From Psococerastis gibbosa (lineage: Eukaryota > Arthropoda > Insecta > Psocodea > Psocidae), in assembly GCA_963971405.1 (NCBI GenBank), contig OZ020488.1, positions 23,703,089 through 23,767,088 of the forward strand: a stretch of DNA of 64,000 nt, read 5' to 3'. Below are positions 1 through 45,775 of this stretch, one piece after another (within the stretch, counting starts at the first letter, position 1; each line of letters starts with the position of its first letter). A program made the translations under genes and the position numbers. The notes below the pieces were generated by a model. It made no database searches. It had not been told where the DNA came from and worked only from the letters and a program-made list of their open reading frames with translations.

Positions 1-1100
1 TATACCTGCACAATTAAATAAAATCTTTTTTATATATAGGCCTAATTCATTATTTATCCGTAATGAGACAAATAAATAAGAAATAAATGAAATATACATG
101 ATACCTATGAATGAATAATTTAGTATGCATACTATCATCATCGCATGCGATGTAATGTATGTTCTATTTCTGGCCATGTAAATGACGGAATTTAGTTATA
201 AGTTTTACTTGATTTAATATATTACTTACTAATGGCTATATTACGGTAATTAGTTATTTTGTCCAAATGCCTTTCCAAATGTTTTTCTGCATTGCTGCAT
301 TACAATGGAATATATTTAAATGTGTATAGTAAAGCAGCCTTATCTTATCAGAGTTAGCAGTGTATTACTATCTTCGACGATGGAGTCTGGAGATGCCTGG
401 TAGTAGCTGGCACCTCCAACACATTGGGTAACAATCAAAGGAAATTGCCCAAATAGGAAAGCATCAAAAACACTAAGCCCGCTAGCAACATCGCATCGTA
501 CCCATTAATAGTCTGAATAATAGACTGGGGAATAGCAGAAACGACCGACATTTTTCTGCAGTTGATGTTGAATAGAATTGGGAATGTTGAGAGGATTTGT
601 CAACCCCCACTCCTCTTCGTCACAAAATCCCTACGAGAAAAGATGACATCGCCCCACAAAACAAGTCCCAAGTTTATGTGCACATCACTCATTTCAAACT
701 ATCGTTTAGCTTGTCTGTGGATTAGAAAAAAGTCATTACAATGTCAAGACGTTTAACCTTCATTTCGCTCCCATTTTAGTGAAGTGATCAGATGTGGGGG
801 AGCAAGTTTGAAGACATGTCGGAAATATTATTGTACAGCCTATTGAAAATGTGACCTGACTTCAGTATATATCCTTATATTTTTTATTAGCCTGCATCAT
901 TAAAAATATAAAAATTTACGGAGCCCCAATTTCAAACCCAATCCAGGTGCCCCAAATTCATAGTTTTGTTACTGCGAACCATTCTCGACAAAGATTGAAA
1001 TTAATAATATATATAATATTGTGGGAAGGAAATTCGCGGTACCATATTAACACATGTGTTCACAATCATCTTCAATGCGTTTTTGAGTGAACAATTTCCG

Positions 1101-1500
1101 TTAAGGGCTGTCCATTAATCACGTGAGGTTCGAAAGGGGGAGGGGGAGGGGTTTGGCAAAAATCACGAAATATCACAAGGGGGGAGGAGGGGTATAGTAA
1201 GATATCACGTGTTATTTATTTCTTCGTCAAACGCGTGATTTCTAAACCGAAAAGTGTGACCTTGACTCGCCGTTGCCAGTTACTAGCACAATATATGTTT
1301 TTCGCATGATTACACCATTCCTTTAATATTATTTTTATGCCAGTCAAAAACAACATGCAACCTACATATATATACATGTATTTAAAAGTAATATAAAAAT
1401 TTTAAGATTCTTTGTAGGTACTAAAAAATACACGTGATTTCTGGTGGGGAGGGAGGGGTTAAAAAATGTTTAAAAGCATGATTAATGGACAGCCCCTTAA
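1101..1500. mobile_element. MITE-like element with TTAA ends
   Basis: The left end reads TTAAGGGCTGTCCATTAATC and the right end is its near-perfect complement, GATTAATGGACAGCCCCTTAA less its first base. TTAA stands at both outer edges (1101-1104 and 1497-1500). G-rich runs lie just inside both ends. TTAA target duplication is a piggyBac habit, but the superfamily cannot be fixed from termini alone. Confidence 0.7.
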
Positions 1501-2394
1501 TGGAGTAATGAGCTAGGGCCATCATCCAATGTTTTTAGGAACTAACTTTTTGATGTCGGAAAATCTGCCGCCCCTACAAATTTTCTGGACGTTTATCCCG
1601 TAATTGGGTACTTAAACAAGAGAGTTTGGTTGCAGGCAAGTTACCATACATTATTACGCCTATAATTATGCTGTACAGACAGTCAGTCACCCCTGTTCCT
1701 CTTCAGAAGGATGGCTGCTAGCGACCGGGGTAGCGCGGTTCATTAATTTTGGAGCGCTTTCAATTAATCCCTTGTTTTGAGAGCACCTCTTCGGTATAAA
1801 GCTATTCAATTAACAAAGTAATCAAATATTGACATGATCCTATCGTCAGTGTTTTCTTATGATAGCTTGCACTAAATTATTCAGATGGCAGGTCCTCGGC
1901 TTAATTTTCCTGTCTTGCCATTTCTGCTTACTAAGTGGCCTGTGCATGAAGACTTTTAATGGGGTTGTCCAAGTATAACCCTACAGTCTGGGGGAAAGGG
2001 ATAAATTGAAGGAGGGCATCCTGAAGGTTTCATGATTGATTACTAATAGTGGGTGCTGGTGATATTTTGATTGCTTTTATGCACGGAAATAATTACTCTT
2101 CGTGAAACATACTGATGTTTAGAAGCAGTACGCTTTCGATATTAACTGGATAAGTTTTGTGAAAAAATATCTAAATAATTAATAATGACATTTCTATAGG
2201 TAACTTAAATACATATTTTTACTAAAAATTTATCAATTCCAGTTGCAGCAAAACCCGTCTCTATCGTTAATTTATTACGAAAATAGAAACCTGTTTAACT
2301 ACCTACCGAAATGGGTTCTAAAATTTGACATCCATGCTAATAAAATTAATAACAAGCACAAGTTCTACTATAGCCTACATCCGTTTAAGGGTAG

Positions 2395-2550
2395 AGTCAC
2401 TGCACTTTTCATTTCAAGACCCCCTGAGCCTAAAATTAACTCGTTCAAAATGTATACCGTATATAATATATATTTAGTGTATATGTCTATGTACGGTATG
2501 TATGTGTGTGTATCGATTTTAGGAAACACTGTAGCTACGGTGCGTTTTTT
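2395..2550 (+). repeat. Dispersed repeat, copy 1 of 2
   Basis: This stretch matches 20930-21060. Shared pieces are CGTTCAAAATGT, a TATGT/GTGT-rich middle, and TAGGAAACACTGTA (here) versus CAGGAAACACTGTA (there). A 123-codon open frame overlaps it but has no recognisable domain and is broken in the other copy. Confidence 0.55.
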
Positions 2551-3339
2551 CTTGTTTAATACTGTTAGAGTGATGTACAGTATGTCCTACGTAAGCCTTA
2601 ACTTACTAATGTGATGGGCCATTCGGGAGCCTCCGCTAGCCTTTCGCACGAAGACTCTCGGCAGCTTTGAAAATTTCTTCAGGGGGTTTCGACATTTAAA
2701 ATCAGAGTTTTTTGCTTTCGTAAGATCCCTTCATCCTCGGGACACTGTATTTTTCCTCAAAATTGTGGATAATAAAACAGATAATGATGAGAATGTCACT
2801 TTAAAGTTAAATTAATGTAACATTAGAGTTTGGCACATAACTCGCATTTTCAAAATATTAACCAGGATTTGGGTGGAGGGGAGGGGGTGTTACAACTATC
2901 CGGTCCCCATCTAAAGCCGCGCCTGGTTACTCGTATCACTTTAGTCGTTCTACAATTGTCTGAATTTGAAATTTTCCCATTTACGTATTTTGCAGTAGGA
3001 TCGCGATAAACACGTCCTGCAAATGGTAAAAGATCAAGTTTTACATTGGAGAATCCCCGAGGAGTTTCATTTTATCTTCACATCCCTAGCAGCTGCTGGC
3101 GTCTCTCTTTTGGCCGTCTAAATAAGCCTGTAGTATTTTATTCAGTCCTTCAACAGCAGCCATGTTGTCCCTTCCATCTTCTGATGGGAATGTTAATCTA
3201 GATACAGTCTGCTGGCTGTCGAGATTGTGGTAAAATACAACGCAGGTTTACTTCTAATTTTACAGTACATGACTTCGCGAGTGGTATGCTTTAAATGCTT
3301 TTGTTACGTGAATATTTCAATTCCATCAGTTTATGTCAT

Positions 3340-3590
3340 ACTTACTTTACTACATATCCAACGCCCACTCTTGGCCTTACCGCCATCTGGTGCCTCGCCT
3401 GTCAGTGCAGTGATGTTTTTGTGAGGGCTCTGAATCAATTATCGTTAGAAGATGGGCAGCATCTATGTGTCCGCTGAGGCAGAGTGGGCATTGGACTGAA
3501 GCAGCCAGACCTAGGCAAAATAGGTGAGCCTGCAGGTAGTCGTGGCCCATGGCCAGTTATGCAGCCAGATGTGTATCATGATACGTGTAA
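3340..3590 (+). repeat. Degenerate dispersed repeat E, copy 1
   Basis: Contains CCAACGCCCACTCTTGGCCT and, further on, AAGCAGAGTGGGCATTGGAC and GGTAGTCGTGGCCC. Matching pieces occur in the same order at 42187-42560, and the first part also at 16340-16470. The composition is more GC-rich than the surroundings. I cannot assign it to a transposon class. Confidence 0.5.
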
Positions 3591-4179
3591 ATCGTAATTG
3601 ATGGTAGGAATTTAAAGCATGGAGAAAAACATGACATTATTAATTAGCAATTGACCCGATATTCAGAGAAAATTCGTAACTTACATGACGTTACGCGAAA
3701 CAAAATATAATCTGAGGGAAAGCTGGTGTATGATATTCAGGATAACAAACAGGAGTGTTATTATCCAGGCTTACCAATGCAACACAGCGCGGTATTGTAC
3801 CAAGAAATTTCATGGAGAGCTTTGCACGAGAGCGTTCTGTTGATGGAGGCTAATGGAAAATACACGTTCTTTTTTTCACGAATACGGTGAAAGGGAAAAG
3901 TTGGGCTCACTTCGCACACACCTTTCTTCATTATCTCCTGTAATCTAAAACAAATCCTGTTGCCTTTTCCCCATTAGGCTGCTTGCTTGGCTACATAAAG
4001 TGAAAAAGGTTTGAACCGATTTCAGCCAGTGAACATTCATTTGATTTGACTCTACGACAGGGAAGCTTGCATAAAAGGTCACCGCTGAAGTGGTCCGTTC
4101 AAACAGCAGAGCATAGGGAGAGTCTCTACTAACCGAGTTCGGCTGTATGAGTAGGCTAATAACATTCATTGAGATCAGT

Positions 4180-4560
4180 TCTCAATTTCGCCAACGGCCT
4201 TATCAAGTTGAATCCACTAGAGCAGAGAGTGTTTCAAACTGTAGCAAACTTGGTAGTGTGTGCAGCGTTGGCAGGGGAACATGGTGGGACATGATAACGC
4301 GCTGAGACTATAACAGTTAGTCTACGTACGTGGCGAGTGTGGTCACCTCCGAATTAATCGTGTGACTTTACTATGTTCCCCACGTGGTTCAGAATCCACT
4401 ATAATCCGGAGGTTCCCCCTGACAGTCAACTCCCTTTCTCCCCGAGCTGAAGGAGTCTGCCCTTAGGGTGCCTCAAGTTGATAAACAGACTCACTTTCCC
4501 GCCAGGCTGACAGGGTTGCTCAAAGCAGAAATGCTGAAAGCAGACGTAAGAAGAAAAAAA
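4180..4560 (+). mobile_element. SINE family A, copy 1
   Basis: Starts near CCAACGGCCTTATCAAGTTG and ends in an A-rich tail after GCTGAAAGCAGACGTAAGAA. The core GGTCACCTCCGAATTAATCG and the stretch GTGGTTCAGAATCCACTATA are shared with copies at 32085 (+) and 52020 (-). Length is about 370 bp. There is no clear tRNA head. Target-site duplications are not evident here. Confidence 0.75.
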
Positions 4561-5998
4561 AGTTTTTGCGTACTAATTGTACTGGATAAGAGTGTGACAA
4601 AGGAAGTGCTTAGGGCTATTACGATTGCCTCATTTGATGGTCAAAAATAACACACTTGGTAATATCTATACCATTACCATTATTTATCTTTAGTCTATGC
4701 CATTACACAAAGCTAACAGACATTTATGGGTCAATATTTAATTTCCCCCTCTACTTTACTATTATTAATATACCTGCTGCAGTCTGTCGTTGTGGCGCTA
4801 TCCTACCTATATTATTCTACTAAGACCGCTGCATGGTGTAGAGAAAATAAGCTCCTGCGTGTACTAAACTACACATATGAGATATCTGCAAATTTTTTTG
4901 AACCTCAGGAATACTCATGTCCTATTTAAATACTTCAGGTTTAATTAAATCGTTCTTTATTAGCTTTAGTGTTCCGTGTCCGAAGTAGACTCCTAGTTTC
5001 TTCTAACCTGACCGCCATGGTCAGTGCGCACTTAAAGGTCGTTCAAGTTTTTGGTCTCTTTTCTCGGTGGGAAAAGAATTAGCCGGTAGATTCTTTCACT
5101 TAGCATTGCCCAGGGTACGTCTGAAGTTTTTTATCCACGTGTATAAAAAGCGATCTTCTGGGAGGCTCCATTCCTGTACACCTATTAAATCGTTCTTTGA
5201 AACTTACCATTCATGCGCACAGGCGCTGTAAACGTTTGAGAATGGTCGTAAATATTGTGGAAAATTTTGTATAAAGTAAATCTTTCATTTTATAAAATTT
5301 TATGCACAGATTTAGCTGAAATCCCCAGTTTACAAACTAGAAACCCAGTTTGACCGCTTAACTTGTATTACTAATGTACGAGTATACGTCAACAAAGCGA
5401 AACTGATATATGGAGCGTGTGGGGAGCGGTTATAGTGCTCTACTTTGTTTTATTCTGTAATTTCAGATAGTTTGGTATTGTCGACTAGTGCTTTGACATG
5501 TTTAATCTCTTAGCTCTCCACCAGACTTTGCAATCTCCATCACAATGCTTGATTGAGGTTGTTGTATTGTAATATTGTACGGTACTGAAAATTTACAATA
5601 TGGTAAGCCGTGCCTCAAAGTTCCCTTGACGCATCTAGCTGAAAGCCTGCAGTGTATACTATAGTATTGTACATAGGCCCTAGCTGTTTTAATGTGTCAA
5701 AAATTAATTTGTTTATTTCATGTCATGAGGCATACCTAGATATAGGGCTGAAATGGTGGCAATGGGGAATAGCCTCAAGGAGATGCCGGTGGGATCTAAA
5801 ATTAAATTTTCTAGAAAGGATACGAAGACAGGTGCTTGTGAGCCAGTAATCGCTATTTTACACGGTTTGAGACATATTAACTATGCAAGGGCTAGCATTC
5901 AAAAAATCCAATTTTATACGAAATGCGTAATAGGATATAACTCCAAGAAGGACTAAATTTCTGCAGACACTAACCAAAATACAATCCTCTTGTTCTAG

Positions 5999-39756
<33,758 letters not shown>

Positions 39757-40512
39757 TGTCAGCAGCGCTTCTAGACTGGTCGCCCATCCCTCCATCTTGG
39801 TTCTTACCGAGCAGCCATGAAGCTACAGCACCTTCTTCGGCTGTGTTCAAAATAAGCCCGTATGGGCTGTATTGTAAATAGAACAAAACACTGTAGACTT
39901 AATTCGGGCCGAGCCTTCCAAGAGCACCCTTGTCTGTTCCACATAACCTATGTTTCTTCAATAACCCAAATTACACGGATACTCATCAGGATATTTTTAC
40001 AAATCATACTTAAATCAATAACTGCTACTACACTGCCAAAAGTCCGTTTGCGAATGTATATGGTACTTTTATCTAACAAACGGTAAGAACTACAATATAC
40101 TGTATTTTTGATTTCTACGTTTGATGGACAGCTATCTACGTAGATTTATATCCGTGTAATTTGATTAATCGAACATGTAGGTATCGTATAGCCATTTAAA
40201 GTACATACTGTATATAGAAAAATTCTGTCCATGACAAATTTAGACTCCAATGTCATACATTTGATATCAGCTGTCTGCCATGCTTAAAAGAAGCCATCCC
40301 AATCTGCTCAATTTGTTTTTGAAATAGAAAGTGGTAGTTTTTCGCATAAATGTTTTCTGCTACCCTAGATGTTCAATATTAATAATTTGGGGGAGGAGGC
40401 AGTGGCGTAGCCAGGGGGGGGGGGTCAGCGGGGTCCGGGCCCCCCAAAATTTAGCAAAATAGCAAATCGCCGGGGAGACCCCTGACCCCCTTTTTCCAGT
40501 TTTGTTAATAAA
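39757..40512 (+). other. Candidate GluRI 3' untranslated region
   Basis: This follows the TGA at 39754-39756. I see no AATAAA or ATTAAA in the first 640 bases. The first canonical AATAAA is at 40507-40512, inside a terminal-inverted-repeat element (40400-40655). Either a variant signal is used earlier or the transposon supplies the signal. The end of the transcript is not determined. Confidence 0.35.
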
Positions 40513-40655
40513 GTTATCGTCTGCAAAATCAAAATTTCAGGCCTATCTTTTAAAAAAAAATACCGGGGGGAGGGGGAGCGGTTTCGAAAACCTATCGTAA
40601 GTGGGCAAACTTTATAAAACTGGACCCCTCAAAAAAAAATCTGGCTACGCCACTG
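40400..40655. mobile_element. hAT-like MITE with 8-bp target-site duplication
   Basis: Termini CAGTGGCGTAGCCAG and CTGGCTACGCCACTG are perfect complements over 15 bases. GGAGGAGG lies directly outside both ends (40392-40399 and 40656-40663). An 8-bp duplication and CAG-type ends suggest the hAT superfamily. The interior is non-coding. Confidence 0.8.
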
Positions 40656-40789
40656 GGAGGAGGTGGAAATAGGTAATGAGCCAAATCGGGAATTTTTATA
40701 AGTGGGCTATTATGAGATACTGTACTGTAAAATTGCCGGGGCCTACTTTGTGAGAAATATTTATTTAGCAATCCTTTTGGAGTTGAGGG

Positions 40790-40915
40790 GTGGGTATAAA
40801 ACTCCCAAAATTGAGTTGATCCAGACAAAAACGAAAGTACCGAGTCATGATTTTTGCAAACCTACGTGTCGAATTTCATCGAAATTCATTGAGTAGGTAG
40901 TTTGCCTACAGTTGG
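40790..40915 (-). repeat. Unclassified dispersed repeat R, fragment
   Basis: Reads like the minus-orientation copy: CCCAAAATTGAGTTGATCCA, CGAGTCATGATTTTTGCAAA, CCTACGTGTCGAATTTCATC and GAGTAGGTAGTTTGCC match 35990-36085. Confidence 0.65.
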
Positions 40916-42140
40916 CGCCTCACAAAAAGGATAACAATCTAGCTCTTAAGACATTCCCATAGGAAGTTACACTTACACTTTTTTCCATTATTCCTTCTAC
41001 TGCAGTTCTATATGGATTGTTATGAATCCCCATGGATGGTAGGCTGCTAAACCGTGAAATATTTTCCAATTTGTCCTTTCACATGGAAAGGAAGTACTAA
41101 CTGTCCAGGTTTTTATTAATGTAGGTGATGGAACAAATCAATTCGAAATATTTCTATAACAAATACAGTAAGAAATCAATGGCATATCTGTCCCCTATTC
41201 ACTATTGTAAGACACATTTTTGCTGCCTATGAATAATTACAAAACCTAGTGACTGTAAACGTCATGCTCTACTTTCCCATATGAGGTGGAACTCTTAAGG
41301 GAGAATTGGAATTGTTCGGTTTATAGACTCTCAATTTTTATATAAAAAAAATGTTTTTTATTGTTGAATAATAAAATAAGGAAATAATTGTAAATATTTC
41401 GCCCTTTAATTAATAATTATTTGTTGATTTCTTAAAGTTAAGTGTGAGATGTGGTTGTAGTTAAATTATTATCCTTAAAGTATCCCCCATTGTTGTCTGG
41501 ATAAAGGATTTTAGGTTACATTATAATTTCACGATGAATTAAGGAAGTTGAACTTATTCTGGATGCCTCCATATGCCTACCTAAAGTACCCAACTGTGTC
41601 TGGCTTATGCTTGAAGTGTGGTATACGGCAAAAGGGAATTTAGAAACAAGAAAAAAAATTATTTTATTAAGTATTCCTGTGAAAAAAATTAACACCTTCG
41701 CCATGCCACTCAGCCTGGGAGCTGTAGACGTTTAATAATTAATTATGGAAGGATAATTTATTCTGATTAATCCGTGAAGCCTGCTAAAATGGGTAATATT
41801 ACTTATAAAGGTCGCAATCCCGGGATGATGTTTTGCTCCTCGTAATCCCGGTCTTTCAAAGAGGGAATCCCGGTATTTGGGCATTGGATAATATTGTAGT
41901 AGAAAGTCCAATTTTTCCACTTTACAGTTCCTATTTTTATAAATTTATGTGTCGATAGCTTTCACTCACCAGTTGCAAGCATTGCAAACTCTATTAACTC
42001 ACATTTATTAGATATACAGCTTGGAAGAAGAGTACAGTAGGTCATAAAACTCAGAGAAGATCTCATTGTCCAGAGGGCCCCTGATATCAGTAAGCTAAAC
42101 ATCACCAATTCACAATTTCACACACACCCTATAATGTAAT

Positions 42141-42188
42141 TCTTCTTCTTTTTCTTCTTCTTCTTCTTCTTCTTCTTCTTCTTCTTCA
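42141..42188 (+). repeat. (TTC)n microsatellite
   Basis: About 16 TTC units with one interruption (CTTTTTC near 42150). It directly precedes repeat E copy 3 and may be that element's tail. Confidence 0.95.
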
Positions 42189-42560
42189 GCCAACCTCCGT
42201 CCTTGGCTGGTAGGCCATTTGACCCCTTGCCGCATAGTAGTGCTGGGCCAATCCCTCCTGTGTCGTAGTTCGGTTTTCTACCTCAATGCCAGTGCAGCTG
42301 CATATGTGATCGGCATTCCCTTCCACTTGGAAGCAGAGGGGGCATTCCGCATTCGGATGAATCAGCGATATCTATTCTGTGGAGGTGGTTCTGGAGGTAG
42401 TCATGTCCTGTCGCTATGCAGCAGCCACAACGATGTCCCGGCACTATAATGAAATGGGCTGCAGCAAACTGTTTTAGACGGTTCCTGGGCAACCTCGTTG
42501 TCCAGCGCGCTGCTGATAGCTGATTGCCATTACGCGCTATCTCACATAGCACACATTACA
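42187..42560 (+). repeat. Degenerate dispersed repeat E, copy 3
   Basis: CCAACCTCCGTCCTTGGCTG, GGCCATTTGACCCC, GAAGCAGAGGGGGCATTCCG and GGTAGTCATGTCCTGTCGCT match copies 1 and 2. Its end AAACTGTTTTAGACGGTTCC and TGGGCAACCTCGTTGTCCAG also matches 45800-45860, next to a LINE RNase H tail. It may therefore be the 3' region of that LINE family. Confidence 0.6.
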
Positions 42561-43629
42561 CCAAAATATCACAAGCAACTCAGTGGGCGTATAAGCAAGC
42601 TCCGCTCCAGCCTGCAGTCGCCCATAAAATAGTTATAAACATAAAAACTTTGTAGTCGCCTCAGTGATTACGGACTAGGATTTAGTGATACTAAGATAGC
42701 TACCAGACAATTATTCCTATCCAATCCCGAGGTCGAGCTTACAAAAATATCAAAATACCGGGATTGATAAGTAGTTCGGGATTGCGATTATTATTAGAAA
42801 TTACAGACTAATAAATAAACTGTTATACATATTGGTAGATGGCCAGAATACAATTTGTTCTTAAAGAATGAGTAATAGAACATTTAGGTCTAAATTGTAT
42901 GAGGAATGAAGCTCCTAATGTACTGTATAAAATAATTGGTGATTTAAAACAATAATAGAAATTTTTTATTTTTGTTTTTACCCAAGAGATACAAGTCTCT
43001 ACTAGAGTACTTAGTGTTGGGGTTGACATTAATGTATAATAACTTATTGCATAACAGGCAATCCATTATTTACTTACTTACTCACTAGAATATGTGCTCT
43101 GTAATATGAAAGATCTGAAATTTTACCATCAATGGAAACAATCATGCATGTAGTCTTTATCTAGCTAGACCCCACTTATTCTGGAACGTGAATAGTCTAC
43201 ACAATTGATTTTAATATCGAATACAGATATTATTTAGGTCCAACAATTATGTTTAGTATAATTTCCCTAATAGTTACTGTAACTAACTATTACCTACCTA
43301 CTAATATGTACATTTTTATCGTTCAAAAAGCTCTGAAATGTTATAATATACAACAACACTTGTCTTAGCCAGGAGAGAATAAAGAAAAGAATACAAGAAA
43401 AATTAATGTGAGTACGCCGAGAATCAAACCCAGGTTTCGGCCTTACCACGCTTTTAAGAAAAATAAATTAAATCATTTAAAATGTGCGGTAGATGTGCCA
43501 GTGAGGCAGTGAAATTATGTTTTTCTGGATTAGGCATTTTTCCATGGAATATTGATCATACAATATTATGTGCCTTTTTTATTTATTAAGTTTCAGTCTA
43601 AGTCTATATAGACTCATTTACAAATGAAT

Positions 43630-43745
43630 CTCATTTTCTGGCCATGCTTCGGAGTGCATGTAAAGCAGGCGGTCCCGGGCTTTCCTAGTTGAGTGTAAGA
43701 GAGGCCTAGTAATGGAACAAAAAAGTCAATATTTATTTATTTATC
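43630..43745 (+). mobile_element. SINE family C, copy 4 (3' half)
   Basis: TTTCTGGCCATGCTTCGGAG, GCATGTAAAGCAGGCGGTCC and CTAGTAATGGAACAAAAAAG match copy 2. The tRNA-like head is absent. A T/A-rich tail follows. Confidence 0.75.
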
Positions 43746-44636
43746 TATTTATATTGTTAAGACCTTCAGAATGTTTTAGCCACTACAATATACGGTATAT
43801 TCACCCTTCTTAATTCGAACTAAACGTGCGTAATTTAATATAACTGAGCATCACAAATACCACCATGTGCAAACCGCACACATATACTGTATGCAGATAA
43901 GTTAGACTTGGTTACTTTGGGAATAACACCAACTTAAAAAAATGTGCATATGCCTAAATATGCTGTTATTAAGGTAACTCACTTGCCTACTCATAGGATG
44001 TTATAGCCTAACTATCCTACAGTGTGTAATTTTTATAACTACCTTGTGACTAGGCCCACATACAGCATACTTTAGCAGTATGTCTTGTTTGTTTCATTTG
44101 GTAGCGATTATTGGCATTGTTTAAAATGCAAGTAACTTCCATCACTCAGGCATTTAAACAACCGACATTCCATTCAACTAGTAGGCCTAAGTAACTTATA
44201 AGTGTTCATACTGAAACCCATATGTTCTTACTATATTCTTGTGAAATGTGCCTATGAAATAGAAATTCCAAACTACTTCTAACCAACACAGAGTTCAGTT
44301 TTACATGGTCTTAATACAATATTTGATATAGTTGTTAGACATTTTAGCATAAATGTAGTGTATGTCTTTAAGTAATGACTAATATTGTGATGAAGTTTAC
44401 ATAATAAACTGAAGCAGCGTGGGCTGTTGATTGCGACTTTTAATGGTTTTTTTCCATACCCTGCCCAATTAATTATGCCTGCTACCGGCTACAATAGGCC
44501 CCTAAGCCGAAATAAACAATTGAAGTAGGTACTTATATACATTACTAGGTTATTCAACAGTACCTATTGTATATTAGGAAAATGTACCGTCATATTTAAT
44601 ATTTGTAGTACTTGCAAATACTACACCTACAGGTAA

Positions 44637-44870
44637 TTATTTAATAACGGCGGCAATTGTTCTTCTGATAAAGCAACCGGCACAGCATCATCTGCATAAC
44701 GCAGACTCTAGACTAGCTCTCCTTTGATAACAATAAGTCTGTCATTATCCGCTTACATACAGATTAATCAGGGTAGGTGATAACACACATCCCTGCCTAA
44801 CGCCCCACTTAATGGGTACTTGATTTGACTTCATCTTTTCCACCATAGGACTTCAGCAGTTTCATGCCAG
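44637..44870 (-). mobile_element. LINE reverse-transcriptase fragment with YADD
   Basis: The minus strand reads GVRQGCVLSPTLINLYVSG then a stop, and after a deletion LRYADDAVPVALSEEQLPPL. These are the conserved motif 4 (RQGC.LSP) and the catalytic YADD box. About 60 expected residues between them are missing, so the copy is internally deleted and dead. Confidence 0.8.
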
Positions 44871-44909
44871 TATAAATTTAGCTCTAAGATTCCTCAGGCC
44901 TAGATCATA

Positions 44910-45029
44910 AATTGAGGAGCAAACTTTCATAACGTCACAAATCCATGAAAATTGATTTTATCATTGATTTTTCATCTGAACATTTTACAAAAATGGATTA
45001 GTGCCGTTTTGAAAGTTTGCTCCTCAATT
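44910..45029. mobile_element. Small terminal-inverted-repeat element
   Basis: AATTGAGGAGCAAACTTTCA at the left is exactly complemented by TGAAAGTTTGCTCCTCAATT at the right, around an AT-rich 80-bp interior with smaller internal complementarity (TGAAAATTGATT / AATCCAT). It abuts the YADD fragment. Confidence 0.75.
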
Positions 45030-45394
45030 ATTTTGTAGTCCAGGGAGGGGGCAATTTAAACATGTGGAATCCCCATTAAGATATCATCAACTATACTATA
45101 TAGCCCAAGCAATTGCATTCTGCATATTTACTTGGGTTTTCATTTTCAATTTTGATTGAATTTGATTTTCGAATGAGCAACCTATGAGATGACCTATAAA
45201 TTTAGTACACAATTGAATAGTGTTGTATATGTCATTATTTTATTAAGCAAAAGGTTGATACCTTTAGTGAAGCTTGTTGCACCTTTGTACTACATAAGTC
45301 TATTTTTTATTTGCCATACATTATAAAAAGTTAATTTTTAATGCCAAAATGCGTTTTTTTTTGTCCCGCACATAAATGTGCTACAGCACACAAC

Positions 45395-45775
45395 CTCTTA
45401 ACAGAATGTTGGCAGACAGAGTGGAGTACTGCGAAGGAAAATAAACTAAGAACAATACAACCAAGGGGGGGGGGGCTGGAACTTGTTTGAGCACCAGATG
45501 AGTAGAAGAGACCAAGTGAAGGTGGTTCGTTTGATAATAGGCCATACAAGGTTAACACATGGACACCTAATGGCGGGCACCCCACCACCCATATGCCACA
45601 GTTGTCAGGTACGACAAACTATTCCTCACATTGTCATAGAATGCCCTGTCTACTCAAGATACAGAACCTTCCCTCCTGATACAGATTTCCAGAGAGCAGT
45701 CTCGCACAATACAATACTTCTCCAGCACACCATTCCTTTTATTCACTCAGCAGCTCTGGGAAGCCTCATCTAGCA
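45395..45775 (+). mobile_element. LINE tail after RNase H, with Cys/His motif
   Basis: LLTECWQTEWSTAKENKLRT precedes a G run that shifts the frame. Then RRDQVKVVRLIIGHTRLTHG, CHSCQVRQTIPHIVIECPVY and SRYR follow. The block (RIGHTRLTHG ... CxxC ... HIxxECPxY) closes the polyprotein of RNase H-bearing LINEs of the I/LOA/R1 type. The frameshift makes it a pseudogene. Confidence 0.85.

Larger units (their letters stand above)
1..5998. other. Sequence upstream of the first recognised exon
   Basis: Probably intronic to GluRI, since exon 1 of the window starts mid-gene. I found no exon encoding the earlier amino-terminal domain, so those exons lie before position 1. It contains a TTAA-flanked inverted-repeat element (1101-1500), a dispersed repeat (about 2395-2550), a degenerate repeat (3340-3590) and a SINE copy (about 4180-4560). 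The stretches 1-1100, 1501-2390, 2551-3340 and 4561-5998 show no structure I can name. Confidence 0.5.
41808..42790. repeat. Possible inverted-terminal element with AATCCCGG repeats
   Basis: GTCGCAATCCCGGGAT near 41809 and ATCGCAATCCCGAACTA (complement of 42770-42787) form an inverted pair. AATCCCGG or its complement recurs several times inside both ends, as in hAT subterminal repeats. The middle contains repeat E copy 3. The boundaries are uncertain. Confidence 0.4.

Noticed and set aside
2243-2614. 123-codon plus-strand frame
   Set aside because: No domain is recognised, it is rich in Tyr, Met and Val from TATGT-type repeats, and the related copy at 20930 does not keep the frame.
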